From Tetrapisispora phaffii CBS 4417 (taxonomy: Eukaryota; Ascomycota; Saccharomycetes; Saccharomycetales; Saccharomycetaceae), in contig NC_016520.1 of the NCBI RefSeq assembly GCF_000236905.1, forward strand, positions 434,001 through 498,000: a DNA stretch of 64,000 nt, in the 5' to 3' direction. Position 1 is the first letter of the stretch, and each line of letters opens with the position of its first letter. Under the pieces are notes generated by a model, which had not been told where the DNA came from, searched no databases, and saw only the letters and a program-made list of their open reading frames with translations. Below are positions 40,301-49,446 of this stretch, piece by piece. The translations under genes were made by a program, and so were the position numbers.

Positions 40301-41029
40301 TTTATTTGTATTTGAATTTCGTATGGGTATCGCTTTAACTTTTGATTTAGACTCATATATACTAGATCTTTTCATGTTTGCTTCATTATTTAAAGTGAAG
40401 GTTAATGACTTCGATGGTTTATATTCTTGATGTAAAAAGCTTTGCTTCGAGTTAGAATTTGAGTTGATATTATTAATAGTCAGGGAAGTATCATCATCCA
40501 ATTTACCGGCTCTATTAATTGCGCTGAAGTTTTGATCTTGCAGATTAACATTTAATGTCAAATCAGTATCAATGTTATTGGATGATTGATCGGTGGCTAC
40601 CACTCTCATGTTCTCATGCAAATAGTTGCTCTTATCTGAGTGTGCACCAACTGGTTCTTTTATAAGATTAATCTCAGCATTATTTAGATTTAGTTCCTTA
40701 GTTTTTCTATTAGCATTATATTTATCTTTGTCCTCATATATTGCATGAATCAAATTGTCATTGTTGTCGGTACTGTTAATGTTGTCATCTATTTCTTCAA
40801 TTTTTTTGGATATAGGCAAAGTTATGTCATTACTAAGTACGTTGCTGGTCACTATATCGGTGGTTGTCTTTGGTAAAAGCACATTTGTTGGCAGTATCTC
40901 GGGTTTATATGATGATACGACGAAATCTTCTTCCAAATTTTCTGGTTTCAGGGCAATAGAGTTGTTCCTAATATTAGTTTGAATCTTCTGTATTTCTTCT
41001 CTTTTAATTACTCCCCCATTGTCACTCAT
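34370..41029 (-). CDS. FAB1: Phosphatidylinositol-3-phosphate 5-kinase Fab1
   Basis: 2219 residues, near the 2278 of S. cerevisiae Fab1. Domains in order: a long Asn/Ser-rich N-terminus; a FYVE zinc finger at about 298-356 (CFICGKSFNTFRRKHHCRMCG with the RKHHCR signature and eight Cys/His ligands) that binds PI3P; a chaperonin-like CCT domain at about 720-990 (GCNPALGGTILLRGG); a Cys-rich region at about 1185-1400 (QQGCNGLLLDHYRSYVHG, CKKCGTSTPI); a disordered stretch; and the C-terminal PIP kinase domain at about 1900-2215 (RFVIKELSHSEL near 1997, MDYSLVIGID near 2136, IIDFIRTFTWDKK). It makes PI(3,5)P2 on vacuole and endosome membranes in complex with Vac14 and Fig4. The domain set and the kinase residues look intact. 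It shares a divergent promoter with LAG2. Confidence 0.96.
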   Translation of the reverse strand: MSDNGGVIKREEIQKIQTNIRNNSIALKPENLEEDFVVSSYKPEILPTNVLLPKTTTDIVTSNVLSNDITLPISKKIEEIDDNINSTDNNDNLIHAIYEDKDKYNANRKTKELNLNNAEINLIKEPVGAHSDKSNYLHENMRVVATDQSSNNIDTDLTLNVNLQDQNFSAINRAGKLDDDTSLTINNINSNSNSKQSFLHQEYKPSKSLTFTLNNEANMKRSSIYESKSKVKAIPIRNSNTNKFMENLNDDNMSVNSTDSSLNASLSKSFLFGFYNTYKRDPKKTQERILLKEYWMKDENARECFICGKSFNTFRRKHHCRMCGQIFCRNCIAPVQGEKIGYDGNIKVCLSCNRHIDAYEDSSEGEQEEDTTDLNMDGMASSYENTPEASYDVIKNGNDPTAYNADHDDIQSILTNGEDSKLFLSTPTPPPKMTIPATRQGESLEIFSDTGYPNSYNKHSNNMNDNRLSYNNGVSSQKDRYTIRDVDILPDQYDKLSSHLNKIKRKNTTSSLKSSFLNYVSGGKSPQDKISYQSSKASDIFKQAGKKQYQFEFNYGLDPEVNKLNASRNSLHEKSSMKSSQNRNFDISKSGSSSEDEGSMSIYSTLIDPKHTHNPIRSVRSSTKSSQRAAASLRRIQFRRKSKTKRSTSTSVNSAYKGLNLIAHSTPNLISVIDDDECAYANGEYNMLSSSGVSNANNFQMKSKNSTNSYAMRRSVSSFNDRKLKRNKVELNEVSNLHLEALLKQVMLDQELTKDTKWSNIMEIFLKQLQVVEINGKEANSLDYRQNYIKIKRIPGDIVESSEYINGIVFGKSLSSKRMPRYFSNPRILLIMFPLEYTKNENHFLSLETVLAQEREYLNKLISRISSFNADIIFVGANASGYALDLLDKSGVIVQYNLKPQVIERIAKLTEADIAVSIDKLSTNIKMGECESFEVKTFIYGNISKSYTFLRGCNPALGGTILLRGGDEEILSKLKQVTEFMVYIYFALKLENCLFKDNFIQPSLEFYNTTRKQNLENDEKGYFSEFLNEYNRRILSVSPTVKFPLPFLLRRGRELEKALTCKKQELLKLSGEMNVDDIKGILPSDIESKLTNSDLRYLSKFVHEKEIENLELEFQRRSRQWELSYSQSHNIMSTGTHQSITVLYSMVSTKLSTPCIGPQILNIDYFWDNDISLGQYIENIVATSSYHCQQGCNGLLLDHYRSYVHGSGKVDVLIEKLQSKLPRLNDIILTWSYCKKCGTSTPIIQMAQHTWSYSFGKFLEVMFWSDKEAVKQVSKCPHDFTKDHVKYYGYNDLVVRMEYSDLEVFELVTPPRKIIWKSDKDIKLKIELFYNILDKINLFYGSIRNRLLNIKLDIIPKELYVRAASILKDFQKLVDTEEAYILDLIENLYKNVPGDVHLPLNQAIQILSEKSENWQLLFDNFAVEYMPSENDISQITTNQLKKFFSPNYEELPDNLNEKANEHEVINDNASLENSLKSITDSHHSKNHNTVPESEIKDDNRPNVAQEPDLVNPRYDNEIIGIEGRNFNNNFTKNTLGTKAGASVNISMPNLFDKVSLSRKSFSDVEKPDLRRLSLMTNEDITKYYEQNRHVNTKVGKLANFFDKMHIDSLSKEFELQRELERLSINKAKYQSYRLTNHTPIVDIYKDVKDAVEEPLHDKPLSMNDNATSKTIFNNTYQNNLNTNLEHELENSIHIWGEKMRKMNDNTDNQDDNKHSKRECEPNDKNHANENAVNDRNSEDLSSEKRNDNESTIQEKLHTLDKSLQEVFDTKVTDNPNAQGSTLRERSSLLKALSNFWADHSASSWKPFQYPTTPTEHVFSDSNVIIREDEPSSLIAFCLSIEDYKQKMLHLQKSEAERHDTVTQADIDHADTTSNNETLMKGGNTESTSMEPHEFNQHDSIENMSHMNINDSGEALLENNEALENIMLKKKAVHLRYQFQDQDSVMSCKIFFAEHFEAFRETCCDRDKFIQSLSRCIKWNSNGGKSGSGFLKTLDDRFVIKELSHSELDAFIKFAPNYFEYMSQAMFHDLPTSLAKIFGFFQIQVKNSSTSKNYKMDLIIMENLFYERKSTRIFDLKGSMRNRHVEQTGKENEVLLDENMIEYIYESPIHVGEYDKKLLRASLWNDTLFLAKMNVMDYSLVIGIDNETHTITAGIIDFIRTFTWDKKLESWVKEKGFVGGGASSTKMPTVVTPRQYKNRFREAMECYILMVPDPWFQDSI

Positions 41030-41601
41030 ATCTCTATTTCACAGTGTCTTTTTAGAAATCAAGTTGTTATTGATAAAGTTAGAAAACCCTCTTGAAGTTG
41101 TTAGAAACCGTAATTATCGTAAATATTTCTGTATCTATTCTCTTTAATTAATGCATGGAATAAAACAGATCAATATTATTTTTTGTTTTAAAATTAATTA
41201 ACTTAATGGTATTCAAAGTTGTCAGTTAAAAGATCATGATAAAGTATTAAAAATAAAGTAAAGTCTTAATATAATAACTATCCGGATCATTACCTTAATT
41301 TATGTATCTCCATGTTTTGTATCATGATTTATTCTTGATGATTTAATAATAAATAAAAATTTGAGAACCTAAAAAGCAGTCGATCACGTGCGACACTTTC
41401 TAACAAGTCTAAACAATATACATTGAATATTAAAGGCTGCTGTTACTATATAAGAGTAGTTCTCTCTTTTTATTTATACAATGAGTTGATATAATTACGG
41501 TTCAGGACTTCTAAAGAATTGAATTAAGATACATTACTGCGCTAACCTTTATTTGGTGACGTTAGAATAAAAGAAAAAGGCTGATATTACAGTGCTCAAA
41601 G
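41030..41601. other. Divergent promoter FAB1/LAG2
   Basis: 572 bp, AT-rich, with no gene. It contains ATCACGTG at 41383-41390, a full Cbf1/E-box site, and a TATA-like TATATAAG near 41448. Confidence 0.55.
41383..41390 (+). promoter_or_regulatory. Cbf1/E-box element ATCACGTG
   Basis: It matches RTCACRTG and lies about 219 bp from the LAG2 start and 354 bp from the FAB1 start. No centromere CDEIII-like partner was found at the expected distance. Confidence 0.35.
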
Positions 41602-43575
41602 ATGCAGACAGTTCCAGATCTCCTAAGAAAATACAACGAAACTGATGACAATGATGTCAAATATATGCTACTGAGAGATGATATCGTTATTACCGACATA
41701 TACAATGACATCCCAAGGCTAATAGACGAGCTATATAAACCTATATTGTTAAGTGATGCCAATGGTGAATTATCTGATTTAATCACTGGTAGTATTTTAC
41801 CAGAGTTAGTATTAACAAATATTGATACTATTAATAATAATCAAGTAAGAGATTGTAATTTCTTCAACAGATTTATTGTAGAGAATTTAATCCAAGGGAA
41901 TGATGATAGAGTACTATTTGCATTAAAGAATATTTTAAAGAAATTAATTGAAAAAAATTGTGCTCTAGTGAATTATCACAACAATTCATATTTGATTCTT
42001 GAGATGTTAGACAAAATATCACTTGAGAATTCAATTTTGTTTTTGGAAACGTTAAACGTATTGGTTAAATTTATATTTCAATTCAATAAAAATGAAGTTA
42101 TTCCCTCCAACATGCTTAATTCTATTATTACTTTATTGTTTATTGATGATAAACGAAGACGATTATTTAATGAAAAACAATCGACTTCCACTGTCATCGA
42201 AGAAATCATTTTACAAATTTTTAAACATGCAACGAAAGAAGATAATATATCTTTTTACAAATTAATTAGGAGTGAGAATAATTATAGATTACTCAGTGTC
42301 ATTACGAAGAATTGGTATAAGTATAATATAAACGTTGAAAACAATATATTTAAAGAAACCATCTTGCAAGGATTTGAAGATTATATCAATTCTGCATGTG
42401 AGAAACGCGAAAAGAAGAATATTGCCGATATTTTGACTGTACTAGAGAATCTACATTCATATTTCGATACAAATATAGTAGAAATGAGTGATAGCGAGAC
42501 TGATGAACACATTACCTGCAATTATAATGGCAACCGGAAGTATATAAGTCACGATACAATTGCCTCTATATATAATGGACTGGCACAGGTTAAAAAACTG
42601 GAGACCGAATGTTTGATGCAACATGATGCAAATATGGATGATGTTGTAATGACTATTGGTGATGAACTAGATGATGAGATCGATGAACAACAACAAGCAT
42701 ATCTAGACGAATTAGATACAGACGATGGTGAAAATGAAGATGATGATGTAAATGAAGTTGAAGAAAGACAATGTGATGAACAGCACCAAATGAGCAAGAT
42801 GATTATTGAGAAGATTGCTTCCATTCAAGAAACAATTGATAAAACCACAAGAATGCATCCGATTGACACTACAGAATTAAAGGAATCGCTTGCAAAAAAT
42901 ATAAATGATCTGGAAGAACTTGAAATGATATTAGATGGAATAATCAGGGAAACCACAAATGAGAACAATGCCTATACGGACACTTTGGTTAAAATGGCCG
43001 AAATTTATGAGACGATCTGTGGTAATAATAAGCAATATATCAAGATTCTTAAGATTGGGAACTTGAAACAAAGTATCGATGAAAGTTATGGAATTAAACT
43101 TAAAATTCTCAATCACGTGATGTACACATCACACAGCTACGAAATGGAAGAGCATTCACCTGACGCCAACAGATGCTCGATCGAAATGAGGTGGTTGCAT
43201 AATATATTACAACACAACTTTAAAATTAAACCTAAATTGTTAACAAATAATGATAACGACGAAAATACTTCTGATATTATCAAAGATGAAAATGTGTTAA
43301 ATGCAATTGAATTGAATACTCGATCAATGAAAATTATTAAACAATTGTTATTAAAAAATGAATATGACTACGAGTACAAAGATAAATTAAAATGCTTAAA
43401 TGAACAATGGTTTACTAAATTAATTAGAAATTCAATTGAAGACAAAATGAATAAACTAAACGATCTATTGAAGGTTGATATTCAAGAGGTAGCCAATGAG
43501 TCTATTACCAACAAAGAACTATTCACAACCAAATTGATTAGTGATGTATTAGAATTATTAACTATTGTAGTGTAG
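41602..43575 (+). CDS. LAG2: Probable Lag2 (Cand1-like regulator of SCF ubiquitin ligases)
   Basis: 657 residues; S. cerevisiae Lag2 has about 660. The identity rests mainly on position: the order LAG2, YOL024W, IFM1, TSR4 and DIS3 on S. cerevisiae chromosome XV is reproduced here with the same relative strands. The sequence is rich in Leu/Ile/Asn helices in repeated units (for example SLENSILFLETLNVLVKFIF), compatible with an ARM/HEAT-like fold. It has a strongly acidic linker at about residues 351-395 (DELDDEIDEQ, TDDGENEDDD). I do not recall the S. cerevisiae sequence well enough to confirm it line by line. Lag2 binds cullin Cdc53 and opposes its neddylation. No membrane segment or catalytic motif is visible. 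Confidence 0.68.
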   Translation: MQTVPDLLRKYNETDDNDVKYMLLRDDIVITDIYNDIPRLIDELYKPILLSDANGELSDLITGSILPELVLTNIDTINNNQVRDCNFFNRFIVENLIQGNDDRVLFALKNILKKLIEKNCALVNYHNNSYLILEMLDKISLENSILFLETLNVLVKFIFQFNKNEVIPSNMLNSIITLLFIDDKRRRLFNEKQSTSTVIEEIILQIFKHATKEDNISFYKLIRSENNYRLLSVITKNWYKYNINVENNIFKETILQGFEDYINSACEKREKKNIADILTVLENLHSYFDTNIVEMSDSETDEHITCNYNGNRKYISHDTIASIYNGLAQVKKLETECLMQHDANMDDVVMTIGDELDDEIDEQQQAYLDELDTDDGENEDDDVNEVEERQCDEQHQMSKMIIEKIASIQETIDKTTRMHPIDTTELKESLAKNINDLEELEMILDGIIRETTNENNAYTDTLVKMAEIYETICGNNKQYIKILKIGNLKQSIDESYGIKLKILNHVMYTSHSYEMEEHSPDANRCSIEMRWLHNILQHNFKIKPKLLTNNDNDENTSDIIKDENVLNAIELNTRSMKIIKQLLLKNEYDYEYKDKLKCLNEQWFTKLIRNSIEDKMNKLNDLLKVDIQEVANESITNKELFTTKLISDVLELLTIVV

Positions 43576-44465
43576 TGTAGTCGCTGTGCCTAGTACATAA
43601 TACATTGGTGTAACGGATATTAACATGCACATTCAATCCTTATTTCCGTGTCACCACTGAGTTAAAAACAACCGTAAAGATTTAAGGGGAGTTTCGTCGT
43701 TTAAGTCGTTGACACATAGCCTGCCATGCCAGGACAGGCCATCGACAGAGATACAGTGCCCCCCTCCTTTTCCCCGGATTTTCGAAAACCTTGGAATTCC
43801 ACGGGAGCAACCCGCGGCAGAAAATGTAAACGACAGAGGGGCGGCCAGCGGTGCAAGTGGGTGTGGGGTGTGGGTGTAAGGATAGTAGTATGCATATCAG
43901 ACCACAAAATGGGCATCCCCTTATGGAACGAACACGCAATAATATCTTTTTGAACTGATTGATAATAAGCTAAGTAACTGAACTGAAATGCTTCGAGGGT
44001 CGAAAAGATTTATTGTATGTGTGCATTGTAACCCTTTTGTATTCATCTGAATTAAGGATTAGCAACAGTGGTTGTAAAGGACTTCATTGTAGTAGGTGGT
44101 TGATGATAGTGATTCAAGTTAATAATGATGTTGTTTAGTCACGATCCGTCTCCCCTCTCTAGAGTTCGGAATAGGAAACACTTTAATGATGTATAGTTGC
44201 TTCTAGACAAATATGCTCTTGTTCTAATAATACGGTTTTATTACTTATAAGGTAACTTAGCAGTTTCCATTATTCCTTGTTGGTTGTCTTTGCGCTGTCG
44301 TGTCCCTAATCTATTTTCTCATCAGATTTAATACACATATATATATATACGTGACTGGTTTGTTAACTTCTCTATTGTTATGCACTCATCGCTCATTTTT
44401 GCTTAGTGAAGTATCAGGACAGTATACACACATATACATATATACACTACCATACACACACAACG
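43576..44465. other. Promoter region of the IGD1-like gene, unusually GC-rich in part
   Basis: 890 bp with no supported gene. The block at 43680-43930 is clearly GC-rich against its surroundings and carries four stress-type pentamers, a fifth lying at 44152. Open frames within it follow from GC content. A TATATATAT run lies near 44339. A short upstream frame (ATG at 44380, stop at 44406) may be in the leader. Confidence 0.6.
43685..44156. promoter_or_regulatory. Cluster of five stress-response elements (STRE)
   Basis: AGGGG at 43685-43689 and 43837-43841; CCCCT at 43761-43765, 43917-43921 and 44152-44156. The core is bound by Msn2/Msn4. The GC-rich runs around 43761 could also serve Mig1-type factors. 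This suits a gene of reserve-carbohydrate control. Confidence 0.5.
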
Positions 44466-45146
44466 ATGTTGTCAAAAGATTTTTTAACCACAAATGACAG
44501 TTCCTTAGGGGAGGACTACTCCAAGTCCACAGATTTTGTTAATTTAGATGATCCACCTACTCCATTGGAGACTCCGGATCTCTCGCAGGTAAACTTGTCC
44601 AATTTAGAACTCCCACAAACCTCATCCCCGGTTCAGAAGAAAAGACCCGTCTCTCGTCACCAGAGAAGACACTCCACAAACTATAAAGATGCTCTGCAGT
44701 TGAGAAGAAACAGTTCGAATATAGATGAGGCTCTAAATGATAAGTACACACAAGGACAATTCGAAGACATAAGTAGGAATGGGACAGAAGGTCCTTTCTA
44801 CGGCACGACAATGTGTCAGAACACGCACCCTGAAAGGCATGAGAGTGGAAAGGATGGAAGTGACCAAGAATGTCTATATACAGTCCACTCTAACCTATCT
44901 GGTAATTTAAAGAAACAGAGAAATCATTATAATACATCCGGGGATATGCACGGTAAGCCAACAACTAAAGTAGAGCATATCCAGCATCGCCATGGTGACA
45001 ACAGAGGAGAGAGAAAAGATTTATCACAACATAATGACTTGGAATCAACTCCTCGTGATGAGCCAAGATTATATCGGAAAAACTCATTCGAATATGAAGA
45101 TTTTAAAAAGCATATGTACAACAGATTGAATATGTTCAATGATTAA
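44466..45146 (+). CDS. Igd1-like protein (putative glycogen-debranching inhibitor; YFR017C/YOL024W family)
   Basis: 226 residues from the ATG at 44466; the open frame begins at a GTG 60 bp earlier, which is not a start. The protein is hydrophilic and probably disordered, with Ser/Thr-Pro-rich phosphosite-like stretches (RRHSTNYKDALQLRRNSS) and a compact, likely conserved end RKNSFEYEDFKKHMYNRL. Position supports the call: in S. cerevisiae YFR017C (IGD1) is two genes from FAB1, and its duplicate YOL024W lies between LAG2 and IFM1, precisely as here. Igd1 inhibits the debranching enzyme Gdb1. The promoter has a stress-element cluster that suits this role. The assignment is positional plus a motif impression, not an alignment. 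Confidence 0.65.
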   Translation: MLSKDFLTTNDSSLGEDYSKSTDFVNLDDPPTPLETPDLSQVNLSNLELPQTSSPVQKKRPVSRHQRRHSTNYKDALQLRRNSSNIDEALNDKYTQGQFEDISRNGTEGPFYGTTMCQNTHPERHESGKDGSDQECLYTVHSNLSGNLKKQRNHYNTSGDMHGKPTTKVEHIQHRHGDNRGERKDLSQHNDLESTPRDEPRLYRKNSFEYEDFKKHMYNRLNMFND

Positions 45147-45504
45147 ACATATTATCCATACCTAACTCCCTTCGTCACTTTTTTGCATCTCATTTTTTTA
45201 TAATGGCGTCTCTCATATCATAATTATGGATAATCAAATAGATTTTTATTTTACTTTGATTTTTTTATTGCAGTTTTATATACTCCCATATGTAGAATAA
45301 TTAAACATTACAGTTTGCAGTTGATAAATAAATGAACATCGATTTTATTTTATATATAAATGTTTCGCTAACTGTATTTCGGTATTAAAGAATTTAAAAT
45401 ATTTAAAATATTAAAGGCATGTATGAGCATATAAAAGACACATATACGCTTATATATTGAAGTATTTTACATAGGACACATATCAGCAAGCACATATCTA
45501 TGAC
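45147..45504. other. Intergenic region IGD1-like/IFM1
   Basis: 358 bp, very AT-rich. No gene or motif beyond TATA-like sequence. Confidence 0.5.
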
Positions 45505-47532
45505 ATGTGGAGAAATTATAACTCATGTGCCAAATACTATGGGATAAGTAAATTCTGTTCTCAAAAACTATTCAGTACAATACCAAATGTGTTGTTAGCC
45601 AGACAAGATTCTATTAGTAAATTCAAAATAAAAGGTTCACCAAAGAAACTTACTTTTGCAATTCCTAATTTCATCTCTGTAAATAAATTAGCAAACTTAT
45701 TGAATTGTAAAATAAATGATTTGGTGAAAGATTTAAAGAAGCTAGGGTTTGACAAAGTTAATAATGATTATATTTTATCAAGAGAATATATAGAATTGAT
45801 TTTACAAGAATACAACTACGAATTTCCTAGATCAATTAAAGACAATTTACATACTGAAGAAATAACTTCAAGGAATGTATACAACGAAGTGAAGAAAATA
45901 AAACCAGACCATCTCAAACCGAGACCGCCAGTTGTAACTATCATGGGACATATCGATCACGGTAAAACAACAATTATAGATTATTTAAGAAAATCGTCAA
46001 TAGTCCAAAAAGAATCTGGTGGTATTACTCAACATATTGGTGCTTTCCAGATTGAAACTCCAAAGACAAAAAAATTAATTACATTTTTAGATACCCCTGG
46101 GCATGCTGCTTTTTTAAAAATGAGAGAAAGAGGTGCTAATATTACAGATATAATTATATTAGTCGTGTCTTTGGAAGATTCCATTATGCCACAAACTTTA
46201 GAGGCAATAAAACATATTAAGGCTTCAGGTAATGAATTGATAGTGGCTATTACAAAAATTGATAAGATAACAAATCCAAGAGAGAGAGAAAAGTTACTAG
46301 AGAAAATTGATAATGGACTGATCTCCCACGATATAGCGACTGAAAAAATCGGTGGTGATATACAAGTTATTCCCATTAGTGCAAAGACAGGTGAAAATAT
46401 GGACTTGTTAGAGGAATCTATTATATCATTAAGTGAAATAATGGATATTAAATCGGAAAACGCTCCTAAATCTCAAACTACTGGATGGGTTTTAGAGAGT
46501 CAGGTTAAGAAAATGGTCGGTAATGTAGCTACAATTTTGATTAAAAACGGTACATTGTCTAAGGGGAAAGTTTTACTTTGCGGAAATACTTATTGTAAAG
46601 TTAAGAATATTTTTAATGAATTTGGAAAACAAGTATCTAAGGCCACTCCTTCGCAAGCAGTTTTGGTGTTGGGTTGGAAAGAGGTCCCTGATGCTGGTGA
46701 AGAAATTATCGAAGTAAAAGATGAAGCAACTGCAAAGAGGTATATATCTAAAAGACAAAATATACTGGAATTTGAAAAGAATTTATTAAACGTTGATAAA
46801 ATTAACGAACAAAATTATGCTGTAAATAAATTGAAGAAGCAAAAACTTCTAAATTCAGAAAAGAAAGATGAAGATATAATTGATATCAGTGAAAAACCAA
46901 CTGGTCCAAAGGATATCAACTTTATTATCAAAGCAGATGTATCAGGGTCCTCTGAGGCTGTAAGGGATGCAATATCTGATATTGGTAATGATGAAGTTAA
47001 GTGTAATATTATTTCGTCTTCGGTTGGACTTCCTAACGACAGTGATTTGAAAATGGCAGAAGTCACTAATAGCAAAATTTTATGCTTTAACGTTGGTAAT
47101 TTACCGAATGAAATATTAAACAATTCCAAGAAAATAGATATTAGGGAGTATACGGTTATATATAAGCTAATCGAGGACGTTACTGAGATTATAACAGATG
47201 AATTAGAACCAATTTATGAAAATAAACAATTAGCCACCATAGATTTACGTCAAATATTTAGCTATCAACTGAAAAAAAAGAATATTAGAATAGCTGGTTG
47301 TAAGATCACTAATGGTAAGGTATCTAGAAACTCACTAATCCAAATCAAAAGAGGTGAAGATGAAGAAGTAGTTTATGATGGTACAATCTCCTCGTTAAAA
47401 CAAGGAAAAGAAGATGTTTCAGAAATAGGTAAGGGTAAAGAGTGTGGTATCACATTTACTAATTTTGAAGATTACAAAGTTGGAGATAAAATTGTGGTCT
47501 ATGAAAAGGAGAGAATAAAAAGATATTTATAA
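45505..47532 (+). CDS. IFM1: Mitochondrial translation initiation factor 2
   Basis: 675 residues; the S. cerevisiae protein has 676. The N-terminus (MWRNYNSCAKYYGISKFC) is basic and hydroxylated without acidic residues, like a mitochondrial presequence. The G domain starts near residue 145: G1 is GHIDHGKTT at about 150, G2 GGITQHIGAF at about 173, G3 DTPGHAAF at about 196, G4 TKID at about 252 and G5 SAKTG at about 292. Two beta-barrel domains and the bacterial-type IF2 C-terminal domain (AGCKITNGKVSR near 594) follow. The bacterial-type factor positions formyl-Met-tRNA on the mitochondrial small subunit. The neighbours IGD1-like and TSR4 match S. cerevisiae chromosome XV. Confidence 0.96.
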   Translation: MWRNYNSCAKYYGISKFCSQKLFSTIPNVLLARQDSISKFKIKGSPKKLTFAIPNFISVNKLANLLNCKINDLVKDLKKLGFDKVNNDYILSREYIELILQEYNYEFPRSIKDNLHTEEITSRNVYNEVKKIKPDHLKPRPPVVTIMGHIDHGKTTIIDYLRKSSIVQKESGGITQHIGAFQIETPKTKKLITFLDTPGHAAFLKMRERGANITDIIILVVSLEDSIMPQTLEAIKHIKASGNELIVAITKIDKITNPREREKLLEKIDNGLISHDIATEKIGGDIQVIPISAKTGENMDLLEESIISLSEIMDIKSENAPKSQTTGWVLESQVKKMVGNVATILIKNGTLSKGKVLLCGNTYCKVKNIFNEFGKQVSKATPSQAVLVLGWKEVPDAGEEIIEVKDEATAKRYISKRQNILEFEKNLLNVDKINEQNYAVNKLKKQKLLNSEKKDEDIIDISEKPTGPKDINFIIKADVSGSSEAVRDAISDIGNDEVKCNIISSSVGLPNDSDLKMAEVTNSKILCFNVGNLPNEILNNSKKIDIREYTVIYKLIEDVTEIITDELEPIYENKQLATIDLRQIFSYQLKKKNIRIAGCKITNGKVSRNSLIQIKRGEDEEVVYDGTISSLKQGKEDVSEIGKGKECGITFTNFEDYKVGDKIVVYEKERIKRYL

Positions 47533-47800
47533 TTAAAAGTTTTCTACCAACTTTCTTATGATATTTTGAAATATAAACAATTGCTGGCATTAACTCCCAA
47601 TTTTGCATATGTAAATAGGCTTAACAATTTTCCAATAGTTTGTTAGTGCTACTTTCTATAAAATATATATTGGAGTTTTGGATAAATACTCTGTAAATAA
47701 ATATAATGGTATTACGAATTTCATCGAACTATATATTCTTTTTCTTAACGTTAGTTTATACTTAATAATATATAATCTTGTATAATTAGACATACCCAGT

Positions 47801-49012
47801 TTATTCTCTAAGCTCCCATTGAACCTTGACAACTTCTTCCACATAACCAACATCATTCTTATCGAATTGTGGAATATAATTTTCAATGTCTGTATAAACC
47901 AATATAGTTCCCCATTCCATGCCATCTTCTATATTAACGTTTTCTTCTAAATCCATTATCATATTTGGCATCAATTGCATTTCAAATATTCTTTTAGATG
48001 ATGGGTTATAACTTGGGTTTGCTACAATAGCATTGAAATCAATTTTTGATGCAGCGTACAATAATGGATTACCACCAAATTCATACCTTAGTACCTGATG
48101 AGGATTGTAACCAACAACTTCTTGAAATTTTTGGAAAACATCATCATCTAAAAATTTCGATAATTTTTCAGTCCTTGGATCCAACTTGATTGGGTTTTTT
48201 CCAAGGTCTTCTTCAATCCCATTTGCATCTAATTCTAGTGCACTATCGTCGATTTTTAGATTTTTTGGTAGTTTTAAATGGTCTGGTTTATTTTTAAATG
48301 ATTCCTTTTCTACGTATAATAAATAATTTTTGAAAGCTATTTTAGAATCATATTTTTTATCGTTCAACAAATCATGTTGCTTTCTAGTTGCTTTAATTGA
48401 TTGCTTATTATCGGATTCTGAAACTTTATTTTCAGGTTCTTTACTTTTACTAAAAGGACTGTTATTATTCTGAAATGGGTTATTGGAGAATGGGTTTGCA
48501 CTATCAGTTTCCTTTGTTAAGTCGAATGGATTAATTTTAAAATCCTTACTCATCGATAAATCTTCCATTTTCTCATTCACAACATCTAGATTACTTGTTT
48601 TGTTCTTCTTTACACCTCTAATGCAACGAATTGAATTACCTTTTCTAGGACATTTTGTACAAACAAATACGTATAAAACCCTATCATCATTTGAATTTAC
48701 ATTGGACAAATTGTTCAAATTATGTTTGCTTTGAACGGAATTAACTTGTTCAGGATCTAAAGGTGAGAATGCTTGCACCAATAGTTTCATTCTGTCCTTT
48801 GATTTGCATGCCCCACAGTGCAAATATTCCTCTGGTGGAATCGAATCTGGATGTAACCAGATTGGCTCGCCCCCAATAAAAGAGTCTTCTATGGTAACTT
48901 CATCGACCTCTTTTACTGGAGTATCAATAAAGGCAAGATAAACTTCGCTTGGACTACTATCCAGGTTATTATCTTCAAAATCTGAACCTTCCATCTCTTC
49001 AATTTTCGACAT
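47801..49012 (-). CDS. TSR4: Ribosomal protein uS5 (Rps2) chaperone of the PDCD2 family
   Basis: 403 residues; S. cerevisiae Tsr4 has 408. The protein starts MSKIEEMEGSDFEDN and has two zinc-finger-like Cys sets in the N-terminal part (LHCGACKSKDRM near 81, VCTKCPRKGNSIRC near 118). A polar linker of about 120 residues with NPF repeats (NPFSNNPFQNN) follows. The C-terminal PDCD2_C domain lies at about 290-403 (VVGYNPHQVLRYEFGGNPLL, DGMEWGTILVYTD). In yeast Tsr4 binds nascent Rps2 in the cytoplasm and is needed for 40S assembly. It is convergent with IFM1 and shares a promoter region with GCN20. The order IFM1-TSR4-DIS3 is that of S. cerevisiae, with GCN20 inserted. Confidence 0.94.
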   Translation of the reverse strand: MSKIEEMEGSDFEDNNLDSSPSEVYLAFIDTPVKEVDEVTIEDSFIGGEPIWLHPDSIPPEEYLHCGACKSKDRMKLLVQAFSPLDPEQVNSVQSKHNLNNLSNVNSNDDRVLYVFVCTKCPRKGNSIRCIRGVKKNKTSNLDVVNEKMEDLSMSKDFKINPFDLTKETDSANPFSNNPFQNNNSPFSKSKEPENKVSESDNKQSIKATRKQHDLLNDKKYDSKIAFKNYLLYVEKESFKNKPDHLKLPKNLKIDDSALELDANGIEEDLGKNPIKLDPRTEKLSKFLDDDVFQKFQEVVGYNPHQVLRYEFGGNPLLYAASKIDFNAIVANPSYNPSSKRIFEMQLMPNMIMDLEENVNIEDGMEWGTILVYTDIENYIPQFDKNDVGYVEEVVKVQWELRE

Positions 49013-49446
49013 GTCTTCTTTGTCTTAATCTTTTAAATGATTACAGTTTTGTTCCTTTCTAAAAATTCACAGAACTACAATATTATTGAAATACTAATTA
49101 TTGTCAGTTTGCCAACAATCCCTTGTTGGCGTAACATACTTAAAGAGTATACTTTCTTAAATGTAAAGTATAATTTATTCTCATTTTTTTTCGATGAGAT
49201 GAGTTTTGATATATTTTTAGCTTATCCTGGGCATCGGAAAAAAATTTATTGAATAACTTTTAACTACAATCAGAACATTGAAATATTGGAAAATACTGTA
49301 TAATACTTAAATAGAATTTCAACGTATTTATATAATTGACCTTACTAAATGAGATTAACTATAACTACCAATAGTACACTTATATTTATCTATTCTTTAT
49401 TGAGTAAGAAAGTTATCAGAGAGGACATACACGCCAAATATAAAAG
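49013..49446. other. Divergent promoter TSR4/GCN20
   Basis: 434 bp, AT-rich. No gene; one short frame at 49037-49252 is not supported. Confidence 0.5.

Noticed and set aside
41383..41500. Possible centromere from the CDEI-like ATCACGTG
   Set aside because: No CDEIII-type TGTTTTTG...TTTCCGAAA element at the expected distance on either side.
43682..43953. Open frames in the GC-rich block before the IGD1-like gene
   Set aside because: Open on several frames because of base composition; translations are Pro/His/Arg-rich without pattern.
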